This document shows positions 44,141 to 52,752 of a stretch of 64,000 nt of DNA, piece by piece. The position numbers and the translations under genes are program-made. This DNA comes from Rubrivivax sp. (GTDB lineage: Bacteria; Pseudomonadota; Gammaproteobacteria; Burkholderiales; Burkholderiaceae_C). The stretch spans positions 163,237-227,236 of the forward strand of contig JAURZM010000020.1 in NCBI GenBank assembly GCA_030653385.1, given 5' to 3'. A model generated the notes under the pieces. That model was not told the origin of the DNA. It searched no databases and was given only the letters and a program-made list of their open reading frames with translations. Numbering within the stretch: position 1 is the first letter of the stretch; every line of letters begins with the position of its first letter.

Positions 44141-45556
44141 TCACCGGCGCAGCGCCTGCAGGCGCTGCCAGAAGCGCACGTCCTGGGTCGTCGCAAAGTT
44201 CACGCGCATCAGTGAAGTGGGCCGCGGCGTGGCGTGGAACAGCGTGCCCGGGGCGATCAACCAGCCTTCGTCCAGCAGCTGCTGGGCCAGCGTTTCGGTG
44301 TCGGTGCCCACGTCGACCCAGCCAAACAGGCCGGCCGGTGGTGTGACGAAGTGGCAGCCCGCGGCCTGCGCCAGGCGCACCGTGCGCGCCCGCGCAGCGT
44401 CGAGCTGGGCCACCACCCGTTCGGCATGGCGGCGCAGCAGGCCTTGTTGCAGGCACAGCGCCACGGCTTCTTCGAGCGGGCCGGGGGTGGTCAGGCTGCT
44501 CAGCAGTTTGGTGTCGATCAGGCGTTCGGCCAGCGCGGCCGACGCAGCGACGTAACCCACGCGCCACTGCGGCGTCAGGATCTTCGAAAAGCCGCTGATG
44601 TAGACCGTGCGCTGCAGGCCGTCCAGCTGCGCCAGGCGCGTGGCGTGGGGCGGCGCCAGCCAGGCGTAGGTGTCGTCTTCGACGATGGTCAGGTCGTGGG
44701 CTTCGGCCAGCTGCAGCACACGGTGCGCGGTGGCCGGTGTCAGGCTGTGGCCAGTGGGGTTGTGCAGCACCGAGACGGTGACGTACAGGCGCGGTTTGTG
44801 GGCCTGCAGCAGGGCTTCCATCACTGTCAGGTCGGGGCCACCGTCGGCGGTGCTGCCGCGTGGCACCGGCAGCAGGCGCATGCCCAGGCGCGTGAGCCGG
44901 GCGTATTCCACCGCCCAGCCGGGTTCGTCGACCAGCACCGCGTCGCCCGGCTGCAGCAGCGTGCGGCTGACGATGTCCAGCGCGTGGGTGGCGCCGACGG
45001 TGGTGACGATCTGCGCGCTGGTCGCCGGCACGCCCAGGTCGGCCAGGCGCTGCACCAGCGCGTCGCGCAGCGCCAGGCTGCCGGCGGGGTCGCCGTAGCC
45101 CAGCCAGGCCTGGGGCTGCTGGCAGACCTTGCGCAGCGTGCGCTGCAGCAGTTCGGCGTCCAGCCAGGCTTCGGGCAGCGTGCCCATGCCGGGCGCGGGC
45201 AGACCGCCTTGCGCCTGGAACATGCTGCGGATCAGCGCCGTGGCGTCCACCGGCGCGGGCAGCGGTTTGCGTTCGCCGCGTGTGGCCGTCGGCAAGGGCA
45301 CGGCGGTTTCGCGCACGAAAAAACCGCGCTGCGGGCGCGCCTGCACCAGGCCGCGGGCCTGCAGCAGGTCGTAGGCGCCGACCACGGTGCTGGGGCTCAC
45401 GCCGTGGCGCTGGGCGCAGTCGCGCACCGACGGCAAGCGGGCACCCGGCGCCAGCAGCCGCTGCTGGATGCGCTGGCCGAACCGGTCGGCCAGCTGCTCG
45501 GCCAGGCTGGCATTGGCACCGTGGGCAACGAGGGGGCTGGACTGTGCGGCTGACAT
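44141..45556 (-). CDS. MocR/PdxR-type GntR regulator with aminotransferase domain
   Basis: 471 residues. The N-terminal winged helix (about 18-80: LPSVRDCAQRHGVSPSTVVGAYDLL read in two blocks) joins a fold-type I PLP domain (about 110-471) with the Lys in SGFSKIL, VSVLHNPTGHSL and VEDDTYAWL. Such regulators bind PLP and amino-acid-related effectors. It is divergent, 75 bases apart, from the LysE-family exporter gene and the run behind it, so that run is the likely target. TGTAT direct repeats 11 bases apart lie between them. The start at 45556 is chosen by N-terminal conservation; the ribosome site is weak. Confidence 0.9.
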   Translation of the reverse strand: MSAAQSSPLVAHGANASLAEQLADRFGQRIQQRLLAPGARLPSVRDCAQRHGVSPSTVVGAYDLLQARGLVQARPQRGFFVRETAVPLPTATRGERKPLPAPVDATALIRSMFQAQGGLPAPGMGTLPEAWLDAELLQRTLRKVCQQPQAWLGYGDPAGSLALRDALVQRLADLGVPATSAQIVTTVGATHALDIVSRTLLQPGDAVLVDEPGWAVEYARLTRLGMRLLPVPRGSTADGGPDLTVMEALLQAHKPRLYVTVSVLHNPTGHSLTPATAHRVLQLAEAHDLTIVEDDTYAWLAPPHATRLAQLDGLQRTVYISGFSKILTPQWRVGYVAASAALAERLIDTKLLSSLTTPGPLEEAVALCLQQGLLRRHAERVVAQLDAARARTVRLAQAAGCHFVTPPAGLFGWVDVGTDTETLAQQLLDEGWLIAPGTLFHATPRPTSLMRVNFATTQDVRFWQRLQALRR

Positions 45557-45589
45557 GGTCGGTACAGATGGCGCTTCTGTTTTCGGAAG

Positions 45590-45605
45590 TGTATGGCCTC
45601 TGTAT
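45590..45605 (+). promoter_or_regulatory. TGTAT direct repeats, candidate MocR operator
   Basis: TGTAT at 45590-45594 and 45601-45605, one helical turn apart, in the 75-base gap between the MocR regulator and the LysE exporter. MocR/PdxR regulators are known to use direct repeats, which makes this a reasonable but unproven site. Confidence 0.35.
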
Positions 45606-45631
45606 TGTTGCCGTCGACTAGACTGCGCCCC

Positions 45632-46261
45632 ATGTCGCCGCCCTGGACCCTGCAGCTGCCGATGACCTGGCCCGAACTGACCGCCCTGCTGGTCTTCGCC
45701 ACGGCCATGGCCTTCACACCCGGGCCCAACACCACGCTGTCGGCGGCGCTGGCGGCCAACCACGGCTTGCGCCACGCGATGCGCTTCGTGGTTGCCGTGC
45801 CCTTCGGCTGGGGCCTGCTGCTGCTGGGTTGCACGCTGGGCCTGGGTGCCGTCATCCAGGCCGAGCCGGCGCTGCGGGGCACGCTGAAATGGGGCGGCCT
45901 GGCCTACATGCTGTGGCTGGCCTGGAAGTTGGGCACATCACGCGGCGTGGCGCAGGCCGACGAGCGGCGCTTCGACGTCGGCTTCGGCAAAGGTGTGCTG
46001 CTGCAGTTCGTCAACATCAAGGCCTGGATGAACGCCTTGCTCATCAGCGCCGGCTGGGTGACGGTGGCCGACCCGGTGTGGCCGCGCCTGGCGCTGGTGC
46101 TGCCCTTGATGATGGCTTACGGCCTGGCCAGCAACTTCACCTACGCGCTGGTCGGTTCCTCACTGCGCGGCTGGTTGTCGACGGGCAACCGGCTGGCCTG
46201 GTTCAACCGCGTCCTGGCGGCCGTGCTGGTGGCCACGGCCGCCTGGATGGCCGCGCTGTGA
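45632..46261 (+). CDS. LysE-family amino-acid exporter
   Basis: 209 residues with about six hydrophobic segments. Family motif AFTPGPNTTLSAALAANHG (about 29-47) near the N-terminus and FVNIKAWMNAL in the middle identify the LysE/RhtB superfamily. Members export amino acids across the inner membrane. The ATG at 45632 is used; an internal ATG 10 codons on is possible. It is the first gene of a plus-strand run through AlaX and faces the MocR regulator. Confidence 0.9.
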   Translation: MSPPWTLQLPMTWPELTALLVFATAMAFTPGPNTTLSAALAANHGLRHAMRFVVAVPFGWGLLLLGCTLGLGAVIQAEPALRGTLKWGGLAYMLWLAWKLGTSRGVAQADERRFDVGFGKGVLLQFVNIKAWMNALLISAGWVTVADPVWPRLALVLPLMMAYGLASNFTYALVGSSLRGWLSTGNRLAWFNRVLAAVLVATAAWMAAL

Positions 46262-46268
46262 GGCAGCC

Positions 46269-47165
46269 ATGAGCCCCACCAACAAGGGCTTTGCCTTGGG
46301 GGTGCTGGGCGTGGTGATCTTCGCCATGACGCTGCCGATGACGCGCCTGGCCGTCGGCGACAACAGCGACCCGCAGCTGACCCCCGCCTTCGTGACCGCC
46401 GGCCGTGCCGCACTGGCCGGACTGTTGAGCGTGTTGTACCTGCTGGCCGTGCGTGCGTCATGGCCGGCCACGCGGCACTGGCCCGCGCTAGCCGTCAGCG
46501 CCATCGGCACCGTGGTGGGTTTTCCGCTCAGCCTGGCGCTGGCGCTGCGGCAGGTCGACGCAATGCACGCGGCGGTGGTCACCGGGCTGATGCCGCTGTC
46601 CACGGCGGTCATCGGCGCGCTGGTGCTGCGCCAGCGGCCCTCGATGGGTTTTTGGGCCTGTGCGCTGGCCGGCTGCGCCTTGGTGCTGGCCTTTGCCGCC
46701 TGGCAGGGCGGCGGTGTGCTGTCGGCGGGTGACGGCTGGCTGCTGCTGGCGGTGCTGTTCACCGGCATCGGCTATGTCGCTGGCGCCAAGGTAGCAGCGG
46801 AAATGCCGGCGCCGCAGGTCATCTGCTGGGTGCTGGTGATGTCGCTGCCTTTCACGTTGCCGGCCACGGTCTGGTTCTGGCCCGACGCGCCGGCCCGGGC
46901 AGCGTCGTGGTTGGGCTTTGTCTACGTGTCGCTGTTTTCGATGTGGCTGGGCTTTTTTGCCTGGTACCGCGGCCTGGCGCTGGGTGGCCTGGTGCGGGTG
47001 AGCCAGGTGCAGCTGATCCAGCCTTTCCTGGCGCTGATGTTCGCGGTGCCGGTGCTGGGCGAAAAGCTCGACGCGCTGACGGTGGTCTTTGCGCTGGCGG
47101 TGGTCGGCGTCGTCCTGCTGGGCAAGCGCATGCCGGTGGGGCGGGCTGCGCAGGTGCCGGCATGA
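46269..47165 (+). CDS. EamA/DMT-family transporter
   Basis: 298 residues and ten hydrophobic segments in two EamA repeats (about 5-135 and 150-285). Typical features are the Ala/Gly-rich segments with a GRAALAGLLS motif and the C-terminal QLIQPFLALMFAVPVLGEKL. Probably an efflux permease for amino acids or metabolites. It starts 8 bases after the LysE-family stop. Its stop overlaps the racemase ATG (ATGA). Confidence 0.9.
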   Translation: MSPTNKGFALGVLGVVIFAMTLPMTRLAVGDNSDPQLTPAFVTAGRAALAGLLSVLYLLAVRASWPATRHWPALAVSAIGTVVGFPLSLALALRQVDAMHAAVVTGLMPLSTAVIGALVLRQRPSMGFWACALAGCALVLAFAAWQGGGVLSAGDGWLLLAVLFTGIGYVAGAKVAAEMPAPQVICWVLVMSLPFTLPATVWFWPDAPARAASWLGFVYVSLFSMWLGFFAWYRGLALGGLVRVSQVQLIQPFLALMFAVPVLGEKLDALTVVFALAVVGVVLLGKRMPVGRAAQVPA

Positions 47166-47866
47166 AGACGCTGGGCCTGCTGGGTGGCATGAGCTGGGAG
47201 AGCACCGCCGTCTACTACCGCCTGCTGAACCAGGGCGTGGCGCAGCGGCTGGGCGGCTTGCACAGCGCGCAACTGCTGCTGCACAGCGTGGACTTCGCGC
47301 CCCTTGCCGCCTTGCAGGCGAAGGCCGACTGGGCCACAGCCGCGCAGCACCTGGGCGATGCCGCACGTGGCCTTCAGCGCGCTGGCGCCCAGGGCCTGGT
47401 GCTGGCCACCAACACCATGCACAAGGTGGCGGGTGCGATCGAAGCGGCCAGCGGCCTGCCGCTGCTGCACATCGCCGACGCCACGGGCACCGCTCTGCTG
47501 GCGGCTGGCATTCAGCACGCGTCGCTGCTGGGCACCCGCTTCACGATGGAAGACGACGGCATCGTTCGCGGCCGGCTGCAGCAGCGTTTCGGTCTGCAGA
47601 TCAGCGTACCCGATGCAGACGATCGTGCCCTGATGCACTGCGTCATCTACGACGAACTGTGCCGTGGTCTGATGCGGCCCGAATCACGTGCCGCCGTGGT
47701 GGCGCTGATCGACCGCCAGCGTTTGCGCGGTGCACAGGCCGTGATCCTGGGCTGCACCGAAATCGGTCTGCTGATCGACACCACCTGCAGCCCGCTGCCC
47801 GTTTTCGACACCACCGCGCTGCACGCCGCAGCAGCGGTGAGCTGGATGCTCCTGGAGACCCCATGA
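47162..47866 (+). CDS. ygeA: aspartate/glutamate racemase family protein (YgeA-like)
   Basis: 234 residues (E. coli YgeA 230). PLP-independent racemase fold: MKTLGLLGGMSWEST N-terminus, LATNTMHK with Thr83 at the first acid/base site, and ILGCTEIGLL with Cys198 at the second. A Thr/Cys pair instead of Cys/Cys is the pattern I recall for the E. coli Asp/Glu racemase, so it is likely active. It would interconvert L- and D-aspartate or glutamate in the cytoplasm. Both ends overlap neighbours by ATGA, so it is tightly co-translated with the EamA gene and the aminotransferase. Confidence 0.9.
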   Translation: MKTLGLLGGMSWESTAVYYRLLNQGVAQRLGGLHSAQLLLHSVDFAPLAALQAKADWATAAQHLGDAARGLQRAGAQGLVLATNTMHKVAGAIEAASGLPLLHIADATGTALLAAGIQHASLLGTRFTMEDDGIVRGRLQQRFGLQISVPDADDRALMHCVIYDELCRGLMRPESRAAVVALIDRQRLRGAQAVILGCTEIGLLIDTTCSPLPVFDTTALHAAAAVSWMLLETP

Positions 47867-49050
47867 CCTGGAAAATGGCCCGCCGCGCCGAGCGGCTGAA
47901 CCCGAGCACGATCCGCGAGATCCTGAAGATCACTGAACGCCCCGGCATCATCAGCCTGGCCGGTGGTTTGCCGTCGGCCGACACCTTCCCGGTGCAGGCC
48001 ATGCGCGAAGCCACCACGGCGGTCTTGCGCGACACACCGCGTGAAGCGCTGCAGTACGCGGCCAGCGAAGGTTTCGGCCCGCTGCGCGAATGGGTCGCGG
48101 CACACATGGCCGGCCACGGCGTGAAGGCCGACGCCGACCAGGTGCTCATCACCACCGGCTCGCAGCAGGGGCTGGACCTGGTGGGCAAGGTGCTCATCGA
48201 CCCGGGCAGCACGGTGGCCGTCGAGTCGCCCACCTACCTGGGTGCATTGCAGGCCTTTGCGCCTTACGAACCGAGTTTCGTGGCCGTGGAAGGCGACGAA
48301 GAAGGCCCGCTGCCCGACGCGCTGGACGCTGCCCGCGACGCCCGCTTCCTGTACCTGCTGCCCAACTACCAGAACCCCACCGGCCGCTGCCTGCCGGCCG
48401 CGCGCCGCCTGGCGCTGGTGGAAAAGGCGCAGTCGCTGGGCCTGCCCATCGTCGAAGACAACCCGTATGGCGACCTGTGGTTCGACGAGCCGCCACCGCC
48501 CCCGGTGTCGGCCACTGCAGGTACTGGCGAGATGGGCGACAGCGGCGGCGCCCTCTACCTGGGCTCGTTTTCCAAGGTGCTGGCACCGGGCCTGCGGCTG
48601 GGTTACGTGATCGCGCCCAGGCTGCTTTACCCCAAGCTGCTGCAGGCCAAACAGGCGGCCGACCTGCACACCCCCGGTTTCAACCAACGCGTGGTGCACG
48701 AGGTCATCAAAAACGGTTTCCTGCAGGACCACGTGCCCACCATCCGCGCCCGCTACAAGGCGCAGCGCGACGCGATGCAGGCCGCGCTGCAGCAGCACCT
48801 GCAAGGGGTGGCGCGCTGGCAGCGGCCGGTGGGTGGCATGTTTTTCTGGCTGGAACTGCCGGCCCACATCGACGCCACCGCGCTGCTGCCGCAGGCCGTC
48901 GAAGCCGGCATGGCCTTCGTGCCGGGCAGCACCTTCTTCCCACAGGGTGGGCACACAAACACCTTGCGCCTGAGCTTCGTGACGGTGCCGCCCGACAAGA
49001 TCGCCCAGGGTGTGGCGTTGCTGGCGCAGGTGTTGAAGCAGCAGCGATGA
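47863..49050 (+). CDS. PLP-dependent class I/II aminotransferase (LysN/2-aminoadipate type)
   Basis: 395 residues. Fold-type I features: N-terminal RPGIISLAGGLPSADTFP, YAASEGFGPLREW, NYQNPTGRCLP, EDNPYGDLWF, and the Schiff-base Lys in LGSFSKVLAPGLRLGY. The subfamily includes 2-aminoadipate and branched-chain or aromatic transaminases (LysN, KAT-like); the exact substrate is not readable. It overlaps the racemase by ATGA and is followed after 10 bases by the PhzF gene. Confidence 0.9.
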   Translation: MTWKMARRAERLNPSTIREILKITERPGIISLAGGLPSADTFPVQAMREATTAVLRDTPREALQYAASEGFGPLREWVAAHMAGHGVKADADQVLITTGSQQGLDLVGKVLIDPGSTVAVESPTYLGALQAFAPYEPSFVAVEGDEEGPLPDALDAARDARFLYLLPNYQNPTGRCLPAARRLALVEKAQSLGLPIVEDNPYGDLWFDEPPPPPVSATAGTGEMGDSGGALYLGSFSKVLAPGLRLGYVIAPRLLYPKLLQAKQAADLHTPGFNQRVVHEVIKNGFLQDHVPTIRARYKAQRDAMQAALQQHLQGVARWQRPVGGMFFWLELPAHIDATALLPQAVEAGMAFVPGSTFFPQGGHTNTLRLSFVTVPPDKIAQGVALLAQVLKQQR

Positions 49051-49060
49051 GGCACATGCG

Positions 49061-49897
49061 ATGAACAGGCCCTTCCAGCAAGTCGACGTCTTCACCGACC
49101 GCCCCTACTTCGGCAACCCGGTGGCCGTGGTGCTGGACGGGCAGGGCCTGGACACGGCCCAAATGCACCGCTTCACCGAGTGGACCAACCTGTCCGAAGC
49201 CACCTTCGTGCTGCCGCCCGAAGACCCGCAGGCCGACTACCGGCTGCGCATCTTCTGCCCCGGCCGCGAACTGCCTTTTGCCGGCCACCCCACGCTGGGC
49301 AGCTGCCACGCCTGGCTGGCGGCAGGCGGGCAAGCCAAGGGTGAATTCATCGTGCAGGAATGTGGTGTGGGCCTGGTGCGCATCCGGCGCGACGGCCAGC
49401 GCCTGGCCTTTGCCGCGCCGCCGCTGCGCCGCAACGGTGCGCTGGACGATGATGAGCTCGACCGCATCCTGCGTGGCCTGCAGCTGAACGCCACCGACGT
49501 GCTGGCCAGCGCCTGGTGCGACAACGGCCCCGGCTGGCGTGCGCTGTTGCTGCGCAATGTGGACCGACTGCTGGCGCTGAAGCCCGATGCCACGCTGCTG
49601 AAAGGCCTGGACGTGGGCCTGGCTGCCTTGCACCCGGCCGGCGGCGAAAACCAACTGGAGGTGCGGGCGTTTTTTCCCGGCAACGGCGGCACCGTGGTCG
49701 AAGACCCGGTCACCGGCAGCCTGAACGCGGCGTTGGCTCAGTGGCTCATCGGCAGCGGCAGGCTGCCTTCAAGCTACGTCGCCGCACAAGGCACGGCGAT
49801 GGGCCGTGCCGGGCGGGTGTTTGTGCAGCAGCAGGGCAGCGACATCTGGATCGGCGGCCACAGCGTCAGCTGCATCAGCGGGCAGGTGGAGTTGTGA
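49061..49897 (+). CDS. PhzF-family isomerase
   Basis: 278 residues, typical of the family. Diaminopimelate-epimerase-like fold with the conserved NLSEATFVLP (Glu46, equivalent to the PhzF catalytic Glu), FAGHPTLGSCHAW, and the C-terminal VEDPVTGSLNAALAQWL. Phenazine PhzF isomerises DHHA, but most relatives, like this one without phz neighbours, have unknown substrates. It lies in the racemase/aminotransferase run, which suggests an amino-acid-like or cyclic-acid substrate (inference). Confidence 0.9.
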   Translation: MNRPFQQVDVFTDRPYFGNPVAVVLDGQGLDTAQMHRFTEWTNLSEATFVLPPEDPQADYRLRIFCPGRELPFAGHPTLGSCHAWLAAGGQAKGEFIVQECGVGLVRIRRDGQRLAFAAPPLRRNGALDDDELDRILRGLQLNATDVLASAWCDNGPGWRALLLRNVDRLLALKPDATLLKGLDVGLAALHPAGGENQLEVRAFFPGNGGTVVEDPVTGSLNAALAQWLIGSGRLPSSYVAAQGTAMGRAGRVFVQQQGSDIWIGGHSVSCISGQVEL

Positions 49898-49913
49898 CGC
49901 AGTGGGTCGTGAC

Positions 49914-50576
49914 GTGACGCAGCAGGCGCTGCTGGACCACCTGATCGTCGCGGCCGCCACGCTGGACGAAGGCGTGGCGTGGTGTGAATCGACGCTGGGC
50001 GTGACGCCGGGGCCGGGCGGCCGGCATGCCTTCATGGGCACCCACAACCGGCTGCTGAAGATCGCCACGCCGGCTTACCCGGCGGCCTACTTCGAGATCA
50101 TCGCCATCGACCCCGAAGCCAAGCCGCCGCAGCGCCCACGCTGGTTCGGGCTGGACGACGCGGCGCTGCAGGCGCGGCTGCGCGATGGCCCGCGGCTGAT
50201 CCACCTGGTGGCGCGGTCGACGATGCTGGACATGCACCGCTGGGGGCTCATCACCGTGGGCTTGAAACCGGGCGAGCCCATCGCGGCCAGCCGCGAGACC
50301 CCGGCCGGCACCTTGTCGTGGGAGATCCTGGTGGCCGCCAACGGCGCGCTGGACTGCGGCGGTGCCTTGCCGACGCTGATCCAGTGGAAAGGCCCGCACC
50401 CGACCGACAACATGCCCGATTCGGGCATCACGCTGAAGGCCTTGACCTTGCACGGTGTGCCCGAACGTGCGCGCCAGGTGCTGCGCCTGCCGGGTGTGCA
50501 GGTGCTGCCCGAACCGGGCCCGGCGCTTGTTGCCACCCTGTCCACGCCGCTGGGTGACGTGGTCTTGCAGAGTTAG
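49914..50576 (+). CDS. VOC / glyoxalase-like domain protein
   Basis: 220 residues from a GTG at 49914; another GTG at 49902 with better-spaced GGTGGAG upstream is possible. The N-terminal LDHLIVAAATLDEGVAWCESTLGV is the first beta-alpha-beta unit of a glyoxalase_3-type VOC domain, with GGRHAFMGTHNRLLKI following. His residues could bind a metal. The function is undefined. It is in line with the upstream PhzF gene (16 bases) and the AlaX gene (4 bases). Confidence 0.8.
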   Translation: MTQQALLDHLIVAAATLDEGVAWCESTLGVTPGPGGRHAFMGTHNRLLKIATPAYPAAYFEIIAIDPEAKPPQRPRWFGLDDAALQARLRDGPRLIHLVARSTMLDMHRWGLITVGLKPGEPIAASRETPAGTLSWEILVAANGALDCGGALPTLIQWKGPHPTDNMPDSGITLKALTLHGVPERARQVLRLPGVQVLPEPGPALVATLSTPLGDVVLQS

Positions 50577-50580
50577 CCGC

Positions 50581-51297
50581 ATGACCGAAGAACTCTTCCG
50601 CGAAGACGCCACGCTGCTGCACTGCGAAGCCACCGTGCTGGCAATGGACGAAGCCGGCATCGTGCTCGACCGCACCGTGTTCTACCCGCTGGGTGGTGGC
50701 CAGGCGGGTGACGCCGGCACGCTGACTTCAGCCGACGGCGCGGTGCTGCACATCACCGACACCCGCAAGCACAAGGAACGCCCGGGTGCCATCGCCCACG
50801 TACCGGCGGCCGCTGCCGACCTGGCAGCTTTTGCGCCGGGCACCCGCGTGCTGGCGCGCATCGACGCCGACCGCCGCCGCGCCCACATGCGCTTCCACAC
50901 CGCCACGCATCTGCTGTGTGCGCTGGTGCCGCACCCGGTGGACGGCTGCAGCATCACGGCCGGCTACGCGCGGCTGGACTTCCACATGAACGAGCCGCTG
51001 GACAAGGATGCGCTGAGCGCTGGCATCGCCCGCCTGGTGGCCGGGGCCCATGCGGTCAGCCACCGCTGGATCAGCGAAGAAGAACTGGACGCCAACCCGG
51101 GCCTGGTGCGCAGCATGAGCGTGATGCCCCCGCGTGGGCTGGGCCGCATCCGCGTGCTGGAGATCGAAGGTGTGGACCTGCAGCCCTGTGGGGGCACGCA
51201 CGTGGCCAATACCGCCGACGTGGGCGCGGTGGTGGTCACGAAGATCGAAAAAAAGAGCGCGATGACGCGGCGCGTGGTGCTGGGCTTTGTCGACTGA
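50581..51297 (+). CDS. alaX: alanyl-tRNA editing protein, AlaX type
   Basis: 238 residues. Trans-editing hydrolase that deacylates Ser- or Gly-tRNA(Ala). The zinc ligands are visible: HTATH (His106, His110) and CGGTH (Cys203, His207). The N-terminal FYPLGGGQAGD glycine-rich loop marks an AlaX-M/L form. It ends the plus-strand run that starts with the LysE exporter, immediately before a bidirectional hairpin terminator. Its presence next to a racemase may relate to misacylation by unusual amino-acid pools (inference). Confidence 0.92.
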   Translation: MTEELFREDATLLHCEATVLAMDEAGIVLDRTVFYPLGGGQAGDAGTLTSADGAVLHITDTRKHKERPGAIAHVPAAAADLAAFAPGTRVLARIDADRRRAHMRFHTATHLLCALVPHPVDGCSITAGYARLDFHMNEPLDKDALSAGIARLVAGAHAVSHRWISEEELDANPGLVRSMSVMPPRGLGRIRVLEIEGVDLQPCGGTHVANTADVGAVVVTKIEKKSAMTRRVVLGFVD

Positions 51298-51330
51298 AAG
51301 GTCGTGAATCCAGCGCCTGGCACGCAGCAA

Positions 51331-51352
51331 AAAGCCCGCCGAAGCGGGCTTT
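51331..51352. terminator. bidirectional Rho-independent terminator
   Basis: Perfect 9-bp stem AAAGCCCGC / GCGGGCTTT with a 4-base loop between the convergent alaX and cytochrome c-prime genes. On the minus strand the loop is TTCG and the stem runs into five T, so it is strongest for the cytochrome gene. Confidence 0.85.
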
Positions 51353-51389
51353 CATCCGCAGGCGGCCCACGGGCCGCCCACCCGCCCCA

Positions 51390-51845
51390 TCACTGGTTGC
51401 GGAAGTTGTCGTGGCAGCTCTTGCAGGTGCCGGCGGCGTTGCCGAAGGCGGCCTTCAACTGGTCCAGGTTGTTGGCCTTGGCGGCCACGGCCAGGGCGGC
51501 CACGGCGTCTTGCATCTTCTTGGCTTCGCCGTCGAACTTGGCGCGTTCGGTCCAGACGTTGGCCTTGGGCGAACCCTTCTCGGTGCCCGAAGTGCCTTCC
51601 ACGAAGCCCGCGTACGGCAGCTTGGACACAAAGGCCACCACGTCGGCATTGGCCGCCGCCGCGGCGCCGTCGAACGGTGCACGGCCACTGGCCATGGCGC
51701 CGATGCGGCCGAAGTGCGTGCCCATGACCTGGAAGGCGGCCTTGCGGTACTTGACCGCGTCTTCGGGTTTCTGGAATTGCGCTGCGGCGGGCAGGGCGGT
51801 CAGGAGTCCGGCCACGGTGGCGGCGGCAAGGAAGAAACGGGTCAT
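51390..51845 (-). CDS. cycP: cytochrome c-prime
   Basis: 151 residues behind GGAGA. Signal peptide MTRFFLAAATVAGLLTALPAAAQ, then a four-helix-bundle domain beginning with the conserved FQKPEDAVKYRKAAFQVM. The C-terminal haem site is CKSCH (141-145). The family binds NO and CO in the periplasm and protects against nitrosative stress. It is divergent from a cytochrome b gene, a pairing seen in many betaproteobacteria. Its transcript ends at the hairpin at 51331-51352. Confidence 0.94.
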   Translation of the reverse strand: MTRFFLAAATVAGLLTALPAAAQFQKPEDAVKYRKAAFQVMGTHFGRIGAMASGRAPFDGAAAAANADVVAFVSKLPYAGFVEGTSGTEKGSPKANVWTERAKFDGEAKKMQDAVAALAVAAKANNLDQLKAAFGNAAGTCKSCHDNFRNQ

Positions 51846-51943
51846 GCGTGATCTCCGATCGGGAGTTGCTGAATGGACCGGGCTGCTCGCACCGGCCCTG
51901 GCAGTGTACGCACGGCCCAGGCAAATGATTCCATCGCCGGCGC

Positions 51944-51974
51944 GTTGCCAACTTCGCGTGCAGTCGCGGTATGG
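51944..51974 (+). promoter_or_regulatory. weak promoter candidate for cytochrome b
   Basis: TTGCCA (51944-51949) and TATGGT (51969-51974) separated by 19 bases in the divergent cycP/cytochrome b region. The spacing is long, so confidence is low. Confidence 0.25.
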
Positions 51975-52034
51975 TTGCGCCACCGGACGCTGGCCGTCCT
52001 GACCCGGCAAGCCGATGCCGCCTGCCTGAGCACC

Positions 52035-52742
52035 ATGAACGTTTCAGACGCCGCGCAGCCTTTGGCCAACAACCCGACTGCCGTGCGGGTGTGGGACCTG
52101 CCCACCCGCCTCTTTCACTGGGCGCTGGCCGTGACTCTGGTGGCTTCGGTGGTCAGCGCCAAGATCGGTGGCAATGCCATGGTGTGGCACTTCCGCTTCG
52201 GCTGCGTGGTGCTGGCCCTGATCGTGTTCCGTCTGCTGTGGGGCCTGGTGGGTGGCCGCTGGTCGCGTTTTGCCAGCTTCGTCTACGCCCCCGCCACGCT
52301 GCTGCGTTACCTGCGCGGTCAGGCGCGGCCCGGTGAACACCTGGACGTGGGCCACAGCCCGCTGGGCAGCCTGTCGGTGTTTGCGCTGCTGGCCGTGATG
52401 GGCGTGCAGGTGGCCACCGGCCTGGTGGCCGACGACGAGATTGCCAACATCGGCCCGCTGAACCGCTTCGTCAGCAGCGACACCGTGAGCCAGGCCACCG
52501 GCTGGCACAAGGAATACGGCCAGTGGCTGCTGATTGCGCTGGTGGTGCTGCACGTGCTGGCCATCGTGTTCTACCTCGTGAAAAAGCGTCTGAACCTGGT
52601 CACGCCCATGGTGCTGGGCGACAAGCCGCTGCCGGCCGGCACACCGGCCAGCGCCGACGGCCTGCCGCAGCGCCTGCTGGCGCTGGTGCTGATCGTGCTG
52701 TGTGGCGCGGGCGCGTTCTGGGTTTACGGCCTGGGTTACTGA
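52035..52742 (+). CDS. cytochrome b (di-haem, b561/Ni-hydrogenase b-type family)
   Basis: 235 residues with four core membrane helices plus a C-terminal one. WDLPTRLFHWALAVTL carries the first haem histidine; the second (GGNAMVWHFRFGCVVL) and later (GWHKEYGQWLLIALVVLHVLA) helices supply the others. It resembles the cytochrome b encoded next to cytochrome c-prime and is likely a quinol-linked electron donor in the inner membrane. The ATG at 52035 has only a weak ribosome site. The GNAT gene follows 10 bases downstream. Confidence 0.9.
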   Translation: MNVSDAAQPLANNPTAVRVWDLPTRLFHWALAVTLVASVVSAKIGGNAMVWHFRFGCVVLALIVFRLLWGLVGGRWSRFASFVYAPATLLRYLRGQARPGEHLDVGHSPLGSLSVFALLAVMGVQVATGLVADDEIANIGPLNRFVSSDTVSQATGWHKEYGQWLLIALVVLHVLAIVFYLVKKRLNLVTPMVLGDKPLPAGTPASADGLPQRLLALVLIVLCGAGAFWVYGLGY

Positions 52743-52752
52743 GCGCAGCCAC

